This document shows positions 16,940 to 25,775 of a DNA stretch of 64,000 nucleotides, in pieces. The notes below the pieces were generated by a model. The model did no database searches and was not told the origin of the DNA. It worked only from the letters and a program-made list of their open reading frames with translations. A program made the position numbers and the translations under genes. Origin of the DNA: CAVPTL01 sp963794415 (GTDB lineage Bacteria; Actinomycetota; Thermoleophilia; Gaiellales; JAICJC01); the NCBI GenBank assembly GCA_963794415.1, contig CAWCDI010000002.1, forward strand, positions 434,001 through 498,000, in the 5' to 3' direction. Positions within the stretch are counted from its first letter, which is position 1, and each line of letters opens with the position of its first letter.

Positions 16940-18252
16940 GCACGTTCACCTCCCGCGCGCACGAGCGGCTGGGCGACGTCGATCTGCGCTCGGCCATCGC
17001 CGGCATGACCGACCGCCAGTCCGACGCGCGCGTCGTCGCCACGGGCGAGATCGAGGGCTTCGATGCGCTGCGCGACCGCGGCGCCGAGATCCGCGACGAG
17101 GCCATCCGCCACCTCCCGCGCTACCTCGGCGAGCTCACGGCAAAGCTCGAGCGAAACGGCGTGATCGTCCACCGGGCGGCAACCGGCGCCGAGGCGACCG
17201 CCATCGTGAGCGAGATCGTCCGCCGCCACGGCGGCAGCGTGGTGAAGGGCAAGTCGATGCTCGCCGAGGAGATCGGCCTCAACGAGCGGCTCGAGGCAGA
17301 CGGCGTGGAGGTGTCCGAGACCGACCTCGGCGAGTTCATCATCCAGATGGCGGGTGAGCGGCCCGAGCACATCCTCGCGCCCTCCATCCACTGGAGCCGC
17401 GACCGCGTGCGCCGGCTGTTCGAGCCGCTGGCCGGGCGGTCGCTGGGCGACGACCCCGCCGAGCTGGTGGCCTTCGCGCGCGGGCATCTGAGGGCACGGT
17501 TCGAGTCGGCCACCGTGGGGATCACCGGCGTCAACTTCGGCGTGGCCGAGACCGGCTCGCTCGCGATCGTCTCGAACGAGGGCAACCAGCGCCTCTCGTC
17601 GGCGATGCCGCCGGTGCACATCGCGCTGATGGGGATCGAGCGGGTGGTCCCGAAGCTCGCTGACCTCGGCGTGCTCCTGCCGCTCCTCGTGCGATCGGCC
17701 ACCGGGCAGCGGATGAGCTCCTACGTCTCGCTCATCCAGGGGCCGCGCCGCGAGGGCGAGGACGACGGCCCCGAGGAGATGCACCTCGTGCTGATCGACA
17801 ACGGCCGCAGCGCGATCCGCGAGAGCGGCTATGCAAGCGCGCTTCGCTGCATCCGCTGCGGCGCCTGCCAGAACGTCTGCCCCGTGTACCGCCAGGTCGG
17901 GGGAAGCGCCTACGGCTGGGTGTACGGCGGCCCGATCGGAGCGGTGCTCACGCCGCTCTTCCGCGGGCAGAAGGAGGCGGGCGAGCTGAGCCACGCCTCG
18001 TCGCTCTGCGCCGCCTGCGACGACGTGTGCCCGGTGAAGATCCCGCTGCACGACCTGCTGCTGGACCTCCGCCGCGACCGCGCGGCCGACGTGGCCGGCC
18101 GGCTCGAGCGGCTCAGCTTCCGCGTGTGGAGCGAGGTCTGGAGCCGGCCGTGGGCCTACCGCGCGTCGCTTCGGCTGGCACCGCTCGCGGGCCGGCTGCC
18201 GGGGCCCGGCCGGCGGTTCACGCGCACCCGCGATCTCGGCGGCGACCGGTGA
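16936..18252 (+). CDS. lutB: LutB/LldF-like iron-sulfur lactate utilisation protein
   Basis: 438 aa from GTG 16936. The N-terminal two thirds is a LUD domain (VVKGKSMLAEEIGLNERLEA, FGVAETGSLAIVSNEGNQR). The ferredoxin-like C-terminal part has CIRCGACQNVCPVYR from residue 305 and CAACDDVCPVKIPL from residue 358, enough cysteines for two [4Fe-4S] clusters. It is the central electron-transfer subunit of the lactate oxidation complex. Both flanking lut genes overlap it by 4 bp. Confidence 0.93.
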   Translation: MSTFTSRAHERLGDVDLRSAIAGMTDRQSDARVVATGEIEGFDALRDRGAEIRDEAIRHLPRYLGELTAKLERNGVIVHRAATGAEATAIVSEIVRRHGGSVVKGKSMLAEEIGLNERLEADGVEVSETDLGEFIIQMAGERPEHILAPSIHWSRDRVRRLFEPLAGRSLGDDPAELVAFARGHLRARFESATVGITGVNFGVAETGSLAIVSNEGNQRLSSAMPPVHIALMGIERVVPKLADLGVLLPLLVRSATGQRMSSYVSLIQGPRREGEDDGPEEMHLVLIDNGRSAIRESGYASALRCIRCGACQNVCPVYRQVGGSAYGWVYGGPIGAVLTPLFRGQKEAGELSHASSLCAACDDVCPVKIPLHDLLLDLRRDRAADVAGRLERLSFRVWSEVWSRPWAYRASLRLAPLAGRLPGPGRRFTRTRDLGGDR

Positions 18253-18635
18253 TCGAGAGGTTCCGCGAGGCGCTCGAGGCCGTGGGCGGCGCGAAGTTCT
18301 ACCGGGGCCGCGACGCTGCGGCCGACCTGGCCGGCGACGGCGTCTCGGTCACGGGCACGCTCACGGCGATCGCCGAGACCGGCACGGTGGTCATTAGCTC
18401 GCGCCTGAACGGCGGCCGCCTGGCGGGCCTCGCCGACCCGGTGCACGTGGCGATCGTGGAGGCAGGCGACGTGGTGGAGACGCTCACCGAGGCGCTCGAG
18501 CGGATCGCGCCCGAGCTCGAGCGCGCGTCAGTCGTGACCCTGGTGACCGGCCCCAGCCGGACTGCCGACATTGAGGGAGTGCTGATCCGCGGCGCCCACG
18601 GGCCGCGCGAGCTGCACGTCGTCTGGGTCGGCTGA
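18249..18635 (+). CDS. lutC: LutC-like LUD domain protein, short form
   Basis: 128 aa from GTG 18249. It has the LUD core TGTLTAIAETGTVVISS, VHVAIVEAGDVVETL and the ending VTGPSRTADIEGVLIRGAHG. Typical LutC proteins are around 200-240 aa, so the region between the N-terminal helix and the LUD core is missing or compact here. No in-frame upstream extension exists because the start overlaps the lutB stop (GTGA). It could be a real short variant or have lost sequence through an indel. Confidence 0.85.
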   Translation: MIERFREALEAVGGAKFYRGRDAAADLAGDGVSVTGTLTAIAETGTVVISSRLNGGRLAGLADPVHVAIVEAGDVVETLTEALERIAPELERASVVTLVTGPSRTADIEGVLIRGAHGPRELHVVWVG

Positions 18636-18797
18636 GCCCCGCCCGCGACGGGAGTGCCGGGCGTTCCACTCGGCCAGCTGCTCGTCGGTGAGATCGCTCG
18701 GCGGCAGCCTCCGGGCGTAGATGCCGAATCGCACCAGAAAGCCCAGCCCGATGACGGCCGGGATGATGTGCGGAATGTGTTGCAGAACCAGGTCCAC
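18528..18797 (-). CDS. Small hypothetical membrane protein
   Basis: 89 aa from GTG 18797: one hydrophobic helix (IIPAVIGLGFLVRFGIYARR) then a charged tail (SDLTDEQLAEWNARHSRRGR). The last third is antisense to the end of lutC, so only the first 54 residues lie in free sequence. A TACAGT box 8 bp before the GTG supports expression. I do not recognise the family. Confidence is moderate because of the overlap. Confidence 0.5.
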   Translation of the reverse strand: MDLVLQHIPHIIPAVIGLGFLVRFGIYARRLPPSDLTDEQLAEWNARHSRRGRGSADPDDVQLARPVGAADQHSLNVGSPAGAGHQGHD

Positions 18798-18805
18798 GCA
18801 CCAAT

Positions 18806-18811
18806 ACTGTA
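18806..18811 (-). promoter_or_regulatory. Candidate -10 box TACAGT (minus strand)
   Basis: TACAGT on the minus strand ends 8 bp before the GTG at 18797. Confidence 0.4.
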
Positions 18812-18839
18812 GACCCTGGCCCCATCACGTCGCTTGTCG

Positions 18840-18868
18840 TTGCCCGGGTCCGGCCATTGCCCTAGGAT
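18840..18868 (+). promoter_or_regulatory. Promoter of the coxBAC operon
   Basis: TTGCCC (18840-18845), 17-bp spacer, TAGGAT (18863-18868), then 7 bp to the GTG of coxB. Spacing is ideal and no ribosome binding site is present, so the transcript is probably leaderless. Confidence 0.6.
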
Positions 18869-18875
18869 TCTCCGC

Positions 18876-19931
18876 GTGCAAGCTTTCAAAGTTGGGCTGT
18901 TCGCAGTCGTCCTGGGGACCATCGGCGCCGTAGCGATCCTTTTGACCCCGTCGTGGTTCCCGGTGCAGGCCTCGATCCAGGCCCAGCGGCACGACGAGAT
19001 CTACCAGGCAGCCATGATCATGGCGTCCTACATCTTCGCGCTTGTGGTGACCTTCCTGGGGTACTCGATGTGGAAGTTCCGCGCCAAGCCCGGCGACATG
19101 TCCGACGGCGAGCCCATCCACGGCAACACGGCGCTCGAGATCATCTGGACGCTCATCCCGCTGCTCCTCGTGCTCGGCTTCGCCGTCTACGGCGCCATCA
19201 CGCTCTCCAAGAACGAGAACACGTCCAACACGCAGCTGGTCGTGAACGTGACCGGCCGTGAGTTCGAGTGGAACTTCGACTACCCGTCGCAGAAGATCAA
19301 GGACGCAGGCATCCTCGAGGTGCCGGTCAACCAGAAGGTCGTCTTCCACGTGTTCGGCGTCAAGAACGACGTGATCCACGGCTTCTACATCCCGGCCTTC
19401 CGCGAGGGCATCGACGCGGTGCCCGGCGATCCCACCCAGCTGGTGGTGACGCCCATCCGCGAGGGCACCTACGCCGTCATCTGCAACATGCTCTGCGGCA
19501 TCGGCCACAGCCAGATGCGCACGGTGGTGAACGTCGTCTCCGAGGCCAAGTTCAACCTCTGGGTCAAGGCGCAGCTGGCGCTCCAGAACGCTCCGGCCGC
19601 CTCGGCGGGATCCGGATCCGGCTCCGGGTCGGGCGGCGCCGTTGACGCGAAGTCGCTGTTCAGCACCAACTGCGCGTCGTGCCACACGCTCTCGGCGGCC
19701 GGTGCCACCGGCAGCGTCGGCCCCAACCTGGACAACGTCGCCTCCGACGCCGCCAAGTACGGCGGCGGGCAGTCGCCCGAGGACTACGTCAAGGAGTCGA
19801 TCGAGGATCCCAACAAGGTGATCGTGTCGGGCTTCCAGCCCAACCTGATGCCCGGCACCTTCGGCACCCAGCTCTCGTCGGCAGACATCGACGCACTTGT
19901 GAACTTCATCCTGAAAGGCAGTAACGGATGA
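18876..19931 (+). CDS. coxB: Cytochrome c oxidase subunit II fused to cytochrome c (caa3-type)
   Basis: 351 aa from GTG 18876. Two transmembrane helices are followed by the CuA cupredoxin domain, with ligands H168 (VIHGF) and C203, C207, H211 and M214 in CNMLCGIGHSQM. After a Gly/Ser linker comes a cytochrome c domain with CASCH at 266-270 and a distal Met in NLMPGTFG. CuA takes electrons from the attached haem c. It is the first gene of an operon with coxA (ATGA overlap) and coxC. Confidence 0.95.
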   Translation: MQAFKVGLFAVVLGTIGAVAILLTPSWFPVQASIQAQRHDEIYQAAMIMASYIFALVVTFLGYSMWKFRAKPGDMSDGEPIHGNTALEIIWTLIPLLLVLGFAVYGAITLSKNENTSNTQLVVNVTGREFEWNFDYPSQKIKDAGILEVPVNQKVVFHVFGVKNDVIHGFYIPAFREGIDAVPGDPTQLVVTPIREGTYAVICNMLCGIGHSQMRTVVNVVSEAKFNLWVKAQLALQNAPAASAGSGSGSGSGGAVDAKSLFSTNCASCHTLSAAGATGSVGPNLDNVASDAAKYGGGQSPEDYVKESIEDPNKVIVSGFQPNLMPGTFGTQLSSADIDALVNFILKGSNG

Positions 19932-22363
19932 CCGCGCACGCTGAAGAACTCCACGGTGGCGGCGGCGGACACGCCTCGCACGAGCACGGCCACAGCGGCC
20001 CCCAGAAGTCCATCTGGCTGAGGGGCAGCCTCGTGCGGGCCGCCTGGTGCACGGTGCTCGGCGCGCTCATCGGCCGCTTCGGCGTGATGGCGGTGCGCAG
20101 CTGGCTCTTCGGCTACCCGGCACAGGACTCGGGCGTCGAGGACACGTTCATGATGGTGTTCGGCGGCGTCGCCTTCCTCATCGGCATCGGCTGCTTCGAC
20201 TACTGGTGGGGATACCTCGTGGGCAGCCCGACGTGGGTCGAGGAGGATCACTCCGCGCACGGCGCCTACACGTGGAAGGACTACTTCAAGGTCAACACCG
20301 ATCACAAGGTGATCGGCATGCAGTACCTGTGCACCACCTTCGTGTTCTTCATGATCGGCGGCGCGCTAGCCGAGGGCGTCCGCGCCGAGCTGGCCACCCC
20401 GGGCGAGCAGTACTTCTCGCCCAGCACGTACAACGGCCTCTTCTCGGTGCACGCGGCGCTGATGATCTTCCTGTTCATCATCCCGGCGTTCGCGGGCCTC
20501 GGCAACATCGTCATCCCGCTGATGCTGGGCGCCCAGGACATGGCGTTCCCGCGGCTGAACGCGCTGTCGTTCTGGATGCTGCCGATCGCCGGCGTCTGCA
20601 TGTGCTCATCGTTCCTGGTGGGCGCCTTCGACGCAGGCTGGACGAACTACCCGTCGCTGGCGGTGCACGGGCCTGCCGGCCAGACGTTCTGGGTCATAGG
20701 CGTGCAGTTCGCCGGCGCGTCGTCCATCGCCACGGCCGTCAACTTCCTGGTCACCATCGTGACCATGCGCGCGCCGGGCATGACCTTCTGGCGGATGCCG
20801 TTGCTCGTGTGGGCCAACCTCGCCACCTCGTCGCTGGTGGTGCTGGGCACGCCGTTCATCGCAGGCGCCCAGTTCATGGTGCTGTTCGACCGGCTCTTCC
20901 CCACCCACTTCTTCGATCCGGCGGCCGGCGGCAACCTGATCATGTACCAGCACATCTTCTGGTTCTACTCGCACCCAGCGGTGTACATCATGATGCTGCC
21001 CGGGTTCGGGATCATCTCCGAGGTGATCGCGACTCACTCGCGCAAACCGATCTTCGGCTATCGCCTGATCGCGCTCTCGACCGTGGCCATCGGTGTGCTC
21101 GGGTTCACGGTGTGGGCGCACCACATGTTCATCTCGGGCATGGCGCCGTGGCTGCGCGTGCCGATGATGTTCACCACCATGCTGATCGCGGTGCCGACCG
21201 GCATCAAGATGTTCTCGTGGCTCGCGACCATGTGGAAGGGCGTGATCCATCTCACGACCGCCATGCTCTTTGCCTGCGGGTTCCTGTTCACGTTCGCCAT
21301 CGGCGGGCTCTCCGGCGTGTTCCTGGCGATCCTGCCGATCGACATCAACGTGTCCAGCTCGTACTTCGTGGTGGCCCACATCCACTACGTGCTGTTCGGC
21401 GGCTCGGTGTTCACGATCTATGCCGGCATCTATCACTGGTTCCCGAAGATGACGGGCAAGATGTATGACGAGACGCTGGGCAAGCTCCATTTCTGGATCA
21501 CGTTCTTTGCCTTCAACTTCACGTTCATGCCGATGCACTGGCTGGGCCTCGAGGGCATGCCCCGGCGCGTGGTGGACTATCCCGACCGGTTCGGCGCCGT
21601 CAACTTCTTCATCTCGATCTGGGCGTTCATCCTGGGCGCCTCCACGCTGATCTTCCTCTACAACATGATCCACTCATGGGCCCGGGGCAAGAAGGCTGGA
21701 GCCAACCCCTGGCGGTCGCTCACGCTCGAGTGGATGGTCACCTCGCCCGCGCCGATCTTCAACTTCGACGAGCCGCCGCAAGTGGTCGGCAGCCCGTACG
21801 CCTACGGCATCCCGGGTGCCCGCCACGCCATCGTGACGGTGCATCAGCCCGAGCCGGTCGAACGGCCGGTGCCGGCGGCGCTCGCTGTGGCCAGCCCGGC
21901 TCAGAGGGAGGCGATCATGTCGTCGCTCAAGCACATCCTGGTGGTCGCGAACCAGACCGTGGCCAGCGACTCGCTGATCGCGGCGGTCAAGGCGCGGGCC
22001 CAGGCCGAGCCCTCGCGGGTGACGGTCATCTGCCCGCAGAACGATCCTGCCGACAAGTGGGTGGTGGACGAGGATCAGGTGGCGCTCGAGACGCGCAGGC
22101 GGCTCGATGCGACGCTGGCGGCCCTCCTGGCAGCCGGCGTGCAGGCCGACGGCCGCGTGGTCGCGGCAGATCCCTACAGCGCGGTGATGGATGCGGTGGA
22201 GTCGAGCGACCCGCCGGCCGAGATCATCATCTCGACGCTCCCGCGGACGCGCTCGGGGTGGATGCGGCGCGACCTGGTCGATCGGCTGAAGGCCGATACC
22301 AAGGTGCCCGTGTCGCACGTTGAGAGCGGCGATACCTCTCCCGATTCGGCGGGCCGCCAGTGA
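19928..22363 (+). CDS. coxA: Cytochrome c oxidase subunit I with C-terminal UspA-like domain
   Basis: 811 aa. Residues 1-100 are a His/Gly-rich tail plus two extra helices. The haem-copper oxidase core (about 110-620) has YSHPAVYIMMLPGFG, WAHHMF and VVAHIHYVLFGG. YSHP in place of the GHPE motif marks an A2-type enzyme. From residue 664 a 148-aa domain of universal-stress-protein size (LKHILVVANQTVASDSLI, VTVICPQND, EIIISTLPR) is fused in frame. An internal ATG at 21917 has a strong AGAGGGAGG site, so a separate UspA-like protein may also be made. The coxC start overlaps the stop (GTGA). Confidence 0.93.
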   Translation: MTAHAEELHGGGGGHASHEHGHSGPQKSIWLRGSLVRAAWCTVLGALIGRFGVMAVRSWLFGYPAQDSGVEDTFMMVFGGVAFLIGIGCFDYWWGYLVGSPTWVEEDHSAHGAYTWKDYFKVNTDHKVIGMQYLCTTFVFFMIGGALAEGVRAELATPGEQYFSPSTYNGLFSVHAALMIFLFIIPAFAGLGNIVIPLMLGAQDMAFPRLNALSFWMLPIAGVCMCSSFLVGAFDAGWTNYPSLAVHGPAGQTFWVIGVQFAGASSIATAVNFLVTIVTMRAPGMTFWRMPLLVWANLATSSLVVLGTPFIAGAQFMVLFDRLFPTHFFDPAAGGNLIMYQHIFWFYSHPAVYIMMLPGFGIISEVIATHSRKPIFGYRLIALSTVAIGVLGFTVWAHHMFISGMAPWLRVPMMFTTMLIAVPTGIKMFSWLATMWKGVIHLTTAMLFACGFLFTFAIGGLSGVFLAILPIDINVSSSYFVVAHIHYVLFGGSVFTIYAGIYHWFPKMTGKMYDETLGKLHFWITFFAFNFTFMPMHWLGLEGMPRRVVDYPDRFGAVNFFISIWAFILGASTLIFLYNMIHSWARGKKAGANPWRSLTLEWMVTSPAPIFNFDEPPQVVGSPYAYGIPGARHAIVTVHQPEPVERPVPAALAVASPAQREAIMSSLKHILVVANQTVASDSLIAAVKARAQAEPSRVTVICPQNDPADKWVVDEDQVALETRRRLDATLAALLAAGVQADGRVVAADPYSAVMDAVESSDPPAEIIISTLPRTRSGWMRRDLVDRLKADTKVPVSHVESGDTSPDSAGRQ
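21903..21919 (+). promoter_or_regulatory. Internal ribosome binding site and start within coxA
   Basis: AGAGGGAGG (21903-21911), 5-nt spacer, in-frame ATG (21917), exactly at the junction with the UspA-like domain. It could give a 148-aa stand-alone product. Confidence 0.55.
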
Positions 22364-22968
22364 GCGCGTCCAGCGTGCCGTTCGACGGCTCGGCGCTGCC
22401 CGAGCCGGTCGTCGAGGAGAAGGAGAGCCTGCTCACCAACCGCGTCTACCTCGGGATGGTCATGTTCCTGGGGTCGGAGGCGATGCTGTTCGGCTCGTTC
22501 TTCACGGCCTTCTTCTTCCTGCGGTTCACCAGCAACTCGTGGCCGACCGACGGCCTGAAGCTGCCGGTCGAGGCGACGGGCATCAACACCGCGATCCTGA
22601 TCAGCTCGTCGTTCACGATGCACTGGGCGCTGGTCTCGATCCGGCGGAACAACCGCAACGGGCTGGTGGTGGGGCTGGGGCTGACGCTCCTGATGGGCCT
22701 CACATTCCTGGCGCTGCAGATCCACGAGTACATCACGCTCGGGTTCTCGCCCTCGACCAATGCGTTCGCAGGCGCCTTCTTCGCCCTGACGGGCCTGCAC
22801 GGCCTTCACGTGTTCATCGGAGCGACGCTCCTGACCATCGCCTTCGTCCGCGCCAAGCGCGGCCGATACTCACCAGAATCCCACCTCGGCCTCGAAGTGA
22901 CCGGCCTCTACTGGCACTTCGTTGACGTGGTCTGGATTCTCCTGTACACGGTCGTCTACCTCTTGTAG
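22360..22968 (+). CDS. coxC: Cytochrome c oxidase subunit III
   Basis: 202 aa, five hydrophobic helices. The family features are GSEAMLFGSFFTAFFFLR, FALTGLHGLHVFIGA and GLYWHFVDVVWILLY. Subunit III stabilises the oxidase core. The GTG start overlaps the coxA stop. It ends the plus-strand operon and converges on the second oxidase operon. Confidence 0.95.
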   Translation: MSASSVPFDGSALPEPVVEEKESLLTNRVYLGMVMFLGSEAMLFGSFFTAFFFLRFTSNSWPTDGLKLPVEATGINTAILISSSFTMHWALVSIRRNNRNGLVVGLGLTLLMGLTFLALQIHEYITLGFSPSTNAFAGAFFALTGLHGLHVFIGATLLTIAFVRAKRGRYSPESHLGLEVTGLYWHFVDVVWILLYTVVYLL

Positions 22969-23024
22969 CTCCGCGGGGCTACGGCCCAGCGAGGGGCGCG
23001 GGGAGGTGAACGGGGCGCGGTGGG

Positions 23025-23246
23025 TCAGTCGGGCAGGTCGCGGTATTCCGCGATCGCGTCGCGCACCCAGGCGACCATCGAGATCAGCGTGATCATCGCG
23101 CCGATGCTGACCAGGCTGAGGCGCCACGCCCGTGCATCCGGCACGAAGCCGAACAGGGTGAGGGCCACGCCGAAGCCCAGCACGATCGGCAGGGCCGACG
23201 GTGAGGGCAGGTGGAACGGGTTGTCGTGGGCGTCGTTGTCTGCCAT
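23025..23246 (-). CDS. Small two-helix membrane protein of the second oxidase operon
   Basis: 73 aa: a polar N-terminus (ADNDAHDNPFHLPSPS) and two hydrophobic segments (LPIVLGFGVALTLFGFV and LSLVSIGAMITLISMVAWV). Position at the end of a coxB-coxA cluster and size resemble subunit IV-type accessory proteins of actinobacterial oxidases, but I cannot assign a family. Confidence 0.7.
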   Translation of the reverse strand: MADNDAHDNPFHLPSPSALPIVLGFGVALTLFGFVPDARAWRLSLVSIGAMITLISMVAWVRDAIAEYRDLPD

Positions 23247-23249
23247 GGC

Positions 23250-23366
23250 CTACGAGTGGATCGTGATCTCCCCGACCACGAACGTCGCGATGAAGATCAA
23301 GAGCGACGCCAGCGACAGCCAGAGCGCGAGGCGGATGTTCTTCTTGGCGGTGGGCTTGTCCAGCAT
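23250..23366 (-). CDS. Tiny single-helix protein in the oxidase operon
   Basis: 38 aa: LDKPTAKKNIRLALWLSL leading into one transmembrane helix (ALWLSLASLLIFIATFVVG). The ATG at 23366 overlaps the TGA of the upstream coxA gene (ATGA) and the next gene starts 3 bp after its stop. It fits small accessory subunits of caa3/aa3 oxidases by context only. Confidence 0.65.
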   Translation of the reverse strand: MLDKPTAKKNIRLALWLSLASLLIFIATFVVGEITIHS

Positions 23367-25033
23367 CAGGAGACCGATTCTACCGGTGCCGCACCAGCTT
23401 TGGCGGCGGCCTGCGCCTGCCGCAGATCCCACATGGGCCGCTCGCTCTCGATGGGCGGGAGCTCGTCGAAGTTGTGCGCCGGCGGTGGCGAGGTGGTGTA
23501 CCACTCCAGGCTGTTACCGCCCCACGGATCGTTCGGCGCGATGCGCCCGTACCGCAGCGAGCTGATGCAGTTCCAGAGCACCATCATCACGCCCACCGCG
23601 AGCAGCAGCGAGCCCAGCGTGGCGATCTGGTTGTAGAGCTGCCACGAGTGGTTGGTGTACGTCGAGACGCGCCGCGGCATGCCCGAGAGGCCCATCGCGT
23701 GCATCGGGAAGAACGTCATGTTGAACGCGATGAAGAGCACCCAGAAGCTGCGCACGCCCAGCTGGCGGTCGAGCATCCGCCCCGTGATCTTGGGATACCA
23801 GAAGTGCACGCCCGCCATCACCGCGAACACCGGCACCGTGCCCAGCACGTAGTGGAAGTGCGCCACGACGAAGTAGGTGTCGGTCACCTGCTGGTCGATG
23901 GGGTAGACCGCCAGCATGATGCCGGAGAGGCCGCCGATGAGGAACAGGCCGATGAAGCCCACCGCGAACAGCATGGGCGGCTCGAACCGCAGGCGGCCCA
24001 TCCACATCGTGCCGATCCAGTTGAAGATCTTCACGCCCGTCGGCACCGCGATCATCATCGACGTCAGCATGAACCACACCTGCACCGGCTCGGAGAAGCC
24101 CACCGCGAACATGTGGTGGCCCCACACGAGGAACCCGAGGAACGCGATCGCGGCCGTCGAGTAGACCAGCGCCTTGTAGCCGAAGAGCGGCTTTCGCGAG
24201 AACACCGGCAGGATCTCGGAGATCATCCCGAAGCCCGGTAGCGCCATCACGTACACCACCGGGTGCGAGTAGAACCAGAACAGGTGCTGGTAGAGCAGCA
24301 CGTTGCCCGAGTGCGCCGGGTCGTAGAAGCTGGTGCCGTAGTTGCGGTCGAGCAGCAGCATCGTGAGCGCCCCGGCCAGCACCGGGCCGGCGGCCACGAT
24401 CATGATCGAGTAGATCTCGATGGTCCACGTGAAGAGCGGCATCCGCGACAGCCGCATCCCGGGCGCGCGCATGTTGTGGATGGTGCAGAGGAAGTTGATC
24501 GCGCCGATCAGGGACGAGAGGCCGATCACGTGCAGGCCCACGATCCACAGGTCCTGGCCGTGGCCCACCGACTGCACCGAGAGCGGCGGATAGCTCGTCC
24601 AGCCGGAGCTCGCCGGCCCGCCGCCCCACACGAACCCGGTGTAGAGCACGAGCGCCCCGAAGATGAGCAGCCAGAACGAGAGCGCGTTCAGCCGGGGGAA
24701 CGCCATGTCGCGCGCGCCGATCTGCAGCGGCACCAGGTAGTTGCCGAACCCGGCCATCACCGGCACCACGAACAGGAAGATCATGGTGGTGCCGTGCATC
24801 GTCATCAGCTCGTTGTAGTTCTGGGCCGAGACCAGGGTGTTGGACGTGTGCTCGAGCTGCAGCCGGATGACCAGCGCGAAGATGCCGCCGATCAGGAAGA
24901 ACAGGAACGTCAGCACCAGGTACATGATCCCGATGCGCTTGTGGTCGACGGTCGTCAGCCACGTCCAGAGGTTGTTGTTCTCCTCGGAGGACTCGACGGT
25001 CACGTGCGGCGTTGGGAGGACGTCAGTTGCCAT
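23366..25033 (-). CDS. ctaD: Cytochrome c oxidase subunit I (second copy)
   Basis: 555 aa, twelve predicted helices with the standard subunit I core: TTVDHKRIGIMYL, MTMHGTTMIFLFVVP (low-spin haem His), WFYSHPVVYVMALPGFG (CuB His and cross-linked Tyr), VWGHHMF and VVAHFHYVLG. Like the other copy it has YSHP and lacks the channel Glu, so A2-type. It ends normally without the UspA-like domain. The preceding coxB abuts it directly. Confidence 0.96.
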   Translation of the reverse strand: MATDVLPTPHVTVESSEENNNLWTWLTTVDHKRIGIMYLVLTFLFFLIGGIFALVIRLQLEHTSNTLVSAQNYNELMTMHGTTMIFLFVVPVMAGFGNYLVPLQIGARDMAFPRLNALSFWLLIFGALVLYTGFVWGGGPASSGWTSYPPLSVQSVGHGQDLWIVGLHVIGLSSLIGAINFLCTIHNMRAPGMRLSRMPLFTWTIEIYSIMIVAAGPVLAGALTMLLLDRNYGTSFYDPAHSGNVLLYQHLFWFYSHPVVYVMALPGFGMISEILPVFSRKPLFGYKALVYSTAAIAFLGFLVWGHHMFAVGFSEPVQVWFMLTSMMIAVPTGVKIFNWIGTMWMGRLRFEPPMLFAVGFIGLFLIGGLSGIMLAVYPIDQQVTDTYFVVAHFHYVLGTVPVFAVMAGVHFWYPKITGRMLDRQLGVRSFWVLFIAFNMTFFPMHAMGLSGMPRRVSTYTNHSWQLYNQIATLGSLLLAVGVMMVLWNCISSLRYGRIAPNDPWGGNSLEWYTTSPPPAHNFDELPPIESERPMWDLRQAQAAAKAGAAPVESVS

Positions 25034-25765
25034 CTAGCTCAGCCCACTGTATTTCGGATTCGTGTCCCACGTGTGCTGTGAGACCACCTGGACGGTGATG
25101 AGCATGCCGGCATGTCCGACACCACAGAATTCTGCGCACTGCCCCGTGTACGTGCCGACCTTGGTGGGCGTGAACCCGTCGTAGTTGGTGCGGCCGGGGA
25201 TCGCGTCGATCTTGGGCCCGAGCGCGGGCACCCACCAGTCGTGGGCGACGTCCTTGGACGTGACCGTGAGCTTCACCGGCCGGTTGACGGGCAGCACCAG
25301 GGTGCTGGCGTCCGGCGGCGGCTTGCCCGACGGGTACGTGTAGGAGAACGAGAACTGCGCGGCCGACACCTTCACGTCCATCGCGTTGGACGAGATCTTC
25401 TCGGCGTCGGGGATCTGCATGAAGACGTAGACCAGGATGCCGGCGATGATCAGGATCGGCACGATGGTCCAGCCGATCTCGAGGCGGGTGGAGCCGTGCG
25501 TCTGGGGCGGCTCGTGCGTGTCTCCGCGGCGCTCGCGGAAGCGCACCGACGTGTAGAAGAGCCAGCCGCCGACCAGGACGAAGATGGTGAGGCAGACGCC
25601 CAGCACCGCGTAGTAGATGTGGTTGATCGAGTCTGCGTTGGAGCTCTCGGGCGTCACCGGCGTGGCTGTATTGGCGAACGCGGGCGCCGCTGCGACGAGC
25701 AAGATGACCAGCGCGAGCGGGGCGGCGGCGGCCCAAAGGCGGGGACGACGATGAATCACAGTCAC
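25034..25765 (-). CDS. ctaC: Cytochrome c oxidase subunit II (second copy, no cytochrome c domain)
   Basis: 243 aa from GTG 25765. An N-terminal signal/anchor (LWAAAAPLALVILLVAAAPA), a second helix pair, then the CuA domain with VAHDWWVPALGPKIDAIPG and CAEFCGVGHAGM. Unlike the copy at 18876 it has no fused haem c and must receive electrons from another carrier. It is the first gene of the minus-strand set with ctaD and two small proteins. Confidence 0.95.
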   Translation of the reverse strand: MTVIHRRPRLWAAAAPLALVILLVAAAPAFANTATPVTPESSNADSINHIYYAVLGVCLTIFVLVGGWLFYTSVRFRERRGDTHEPPQTHGSTRLEIGWTIVPILIIAGILVYVFMQIPDAEKISSNAMDVKVSAAQFSFSYTYPSGKPPPDASTLVLPVNRPVKLTVTSKDVAHDWWVPALGPKIDAIPGRTNYDGFTPTKVGTYTGQCAEFCGVGHAGMLITVQVVSQHTWDTNPKYSGLS

Positions 25766-25775
25766 AGGCGGGCAG

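Noticed and set aside
22969..23024. Possible terminator after coxC
   Set aside because: Only a 4-bp TAGC/GCTA stem and no T-run; too weak.
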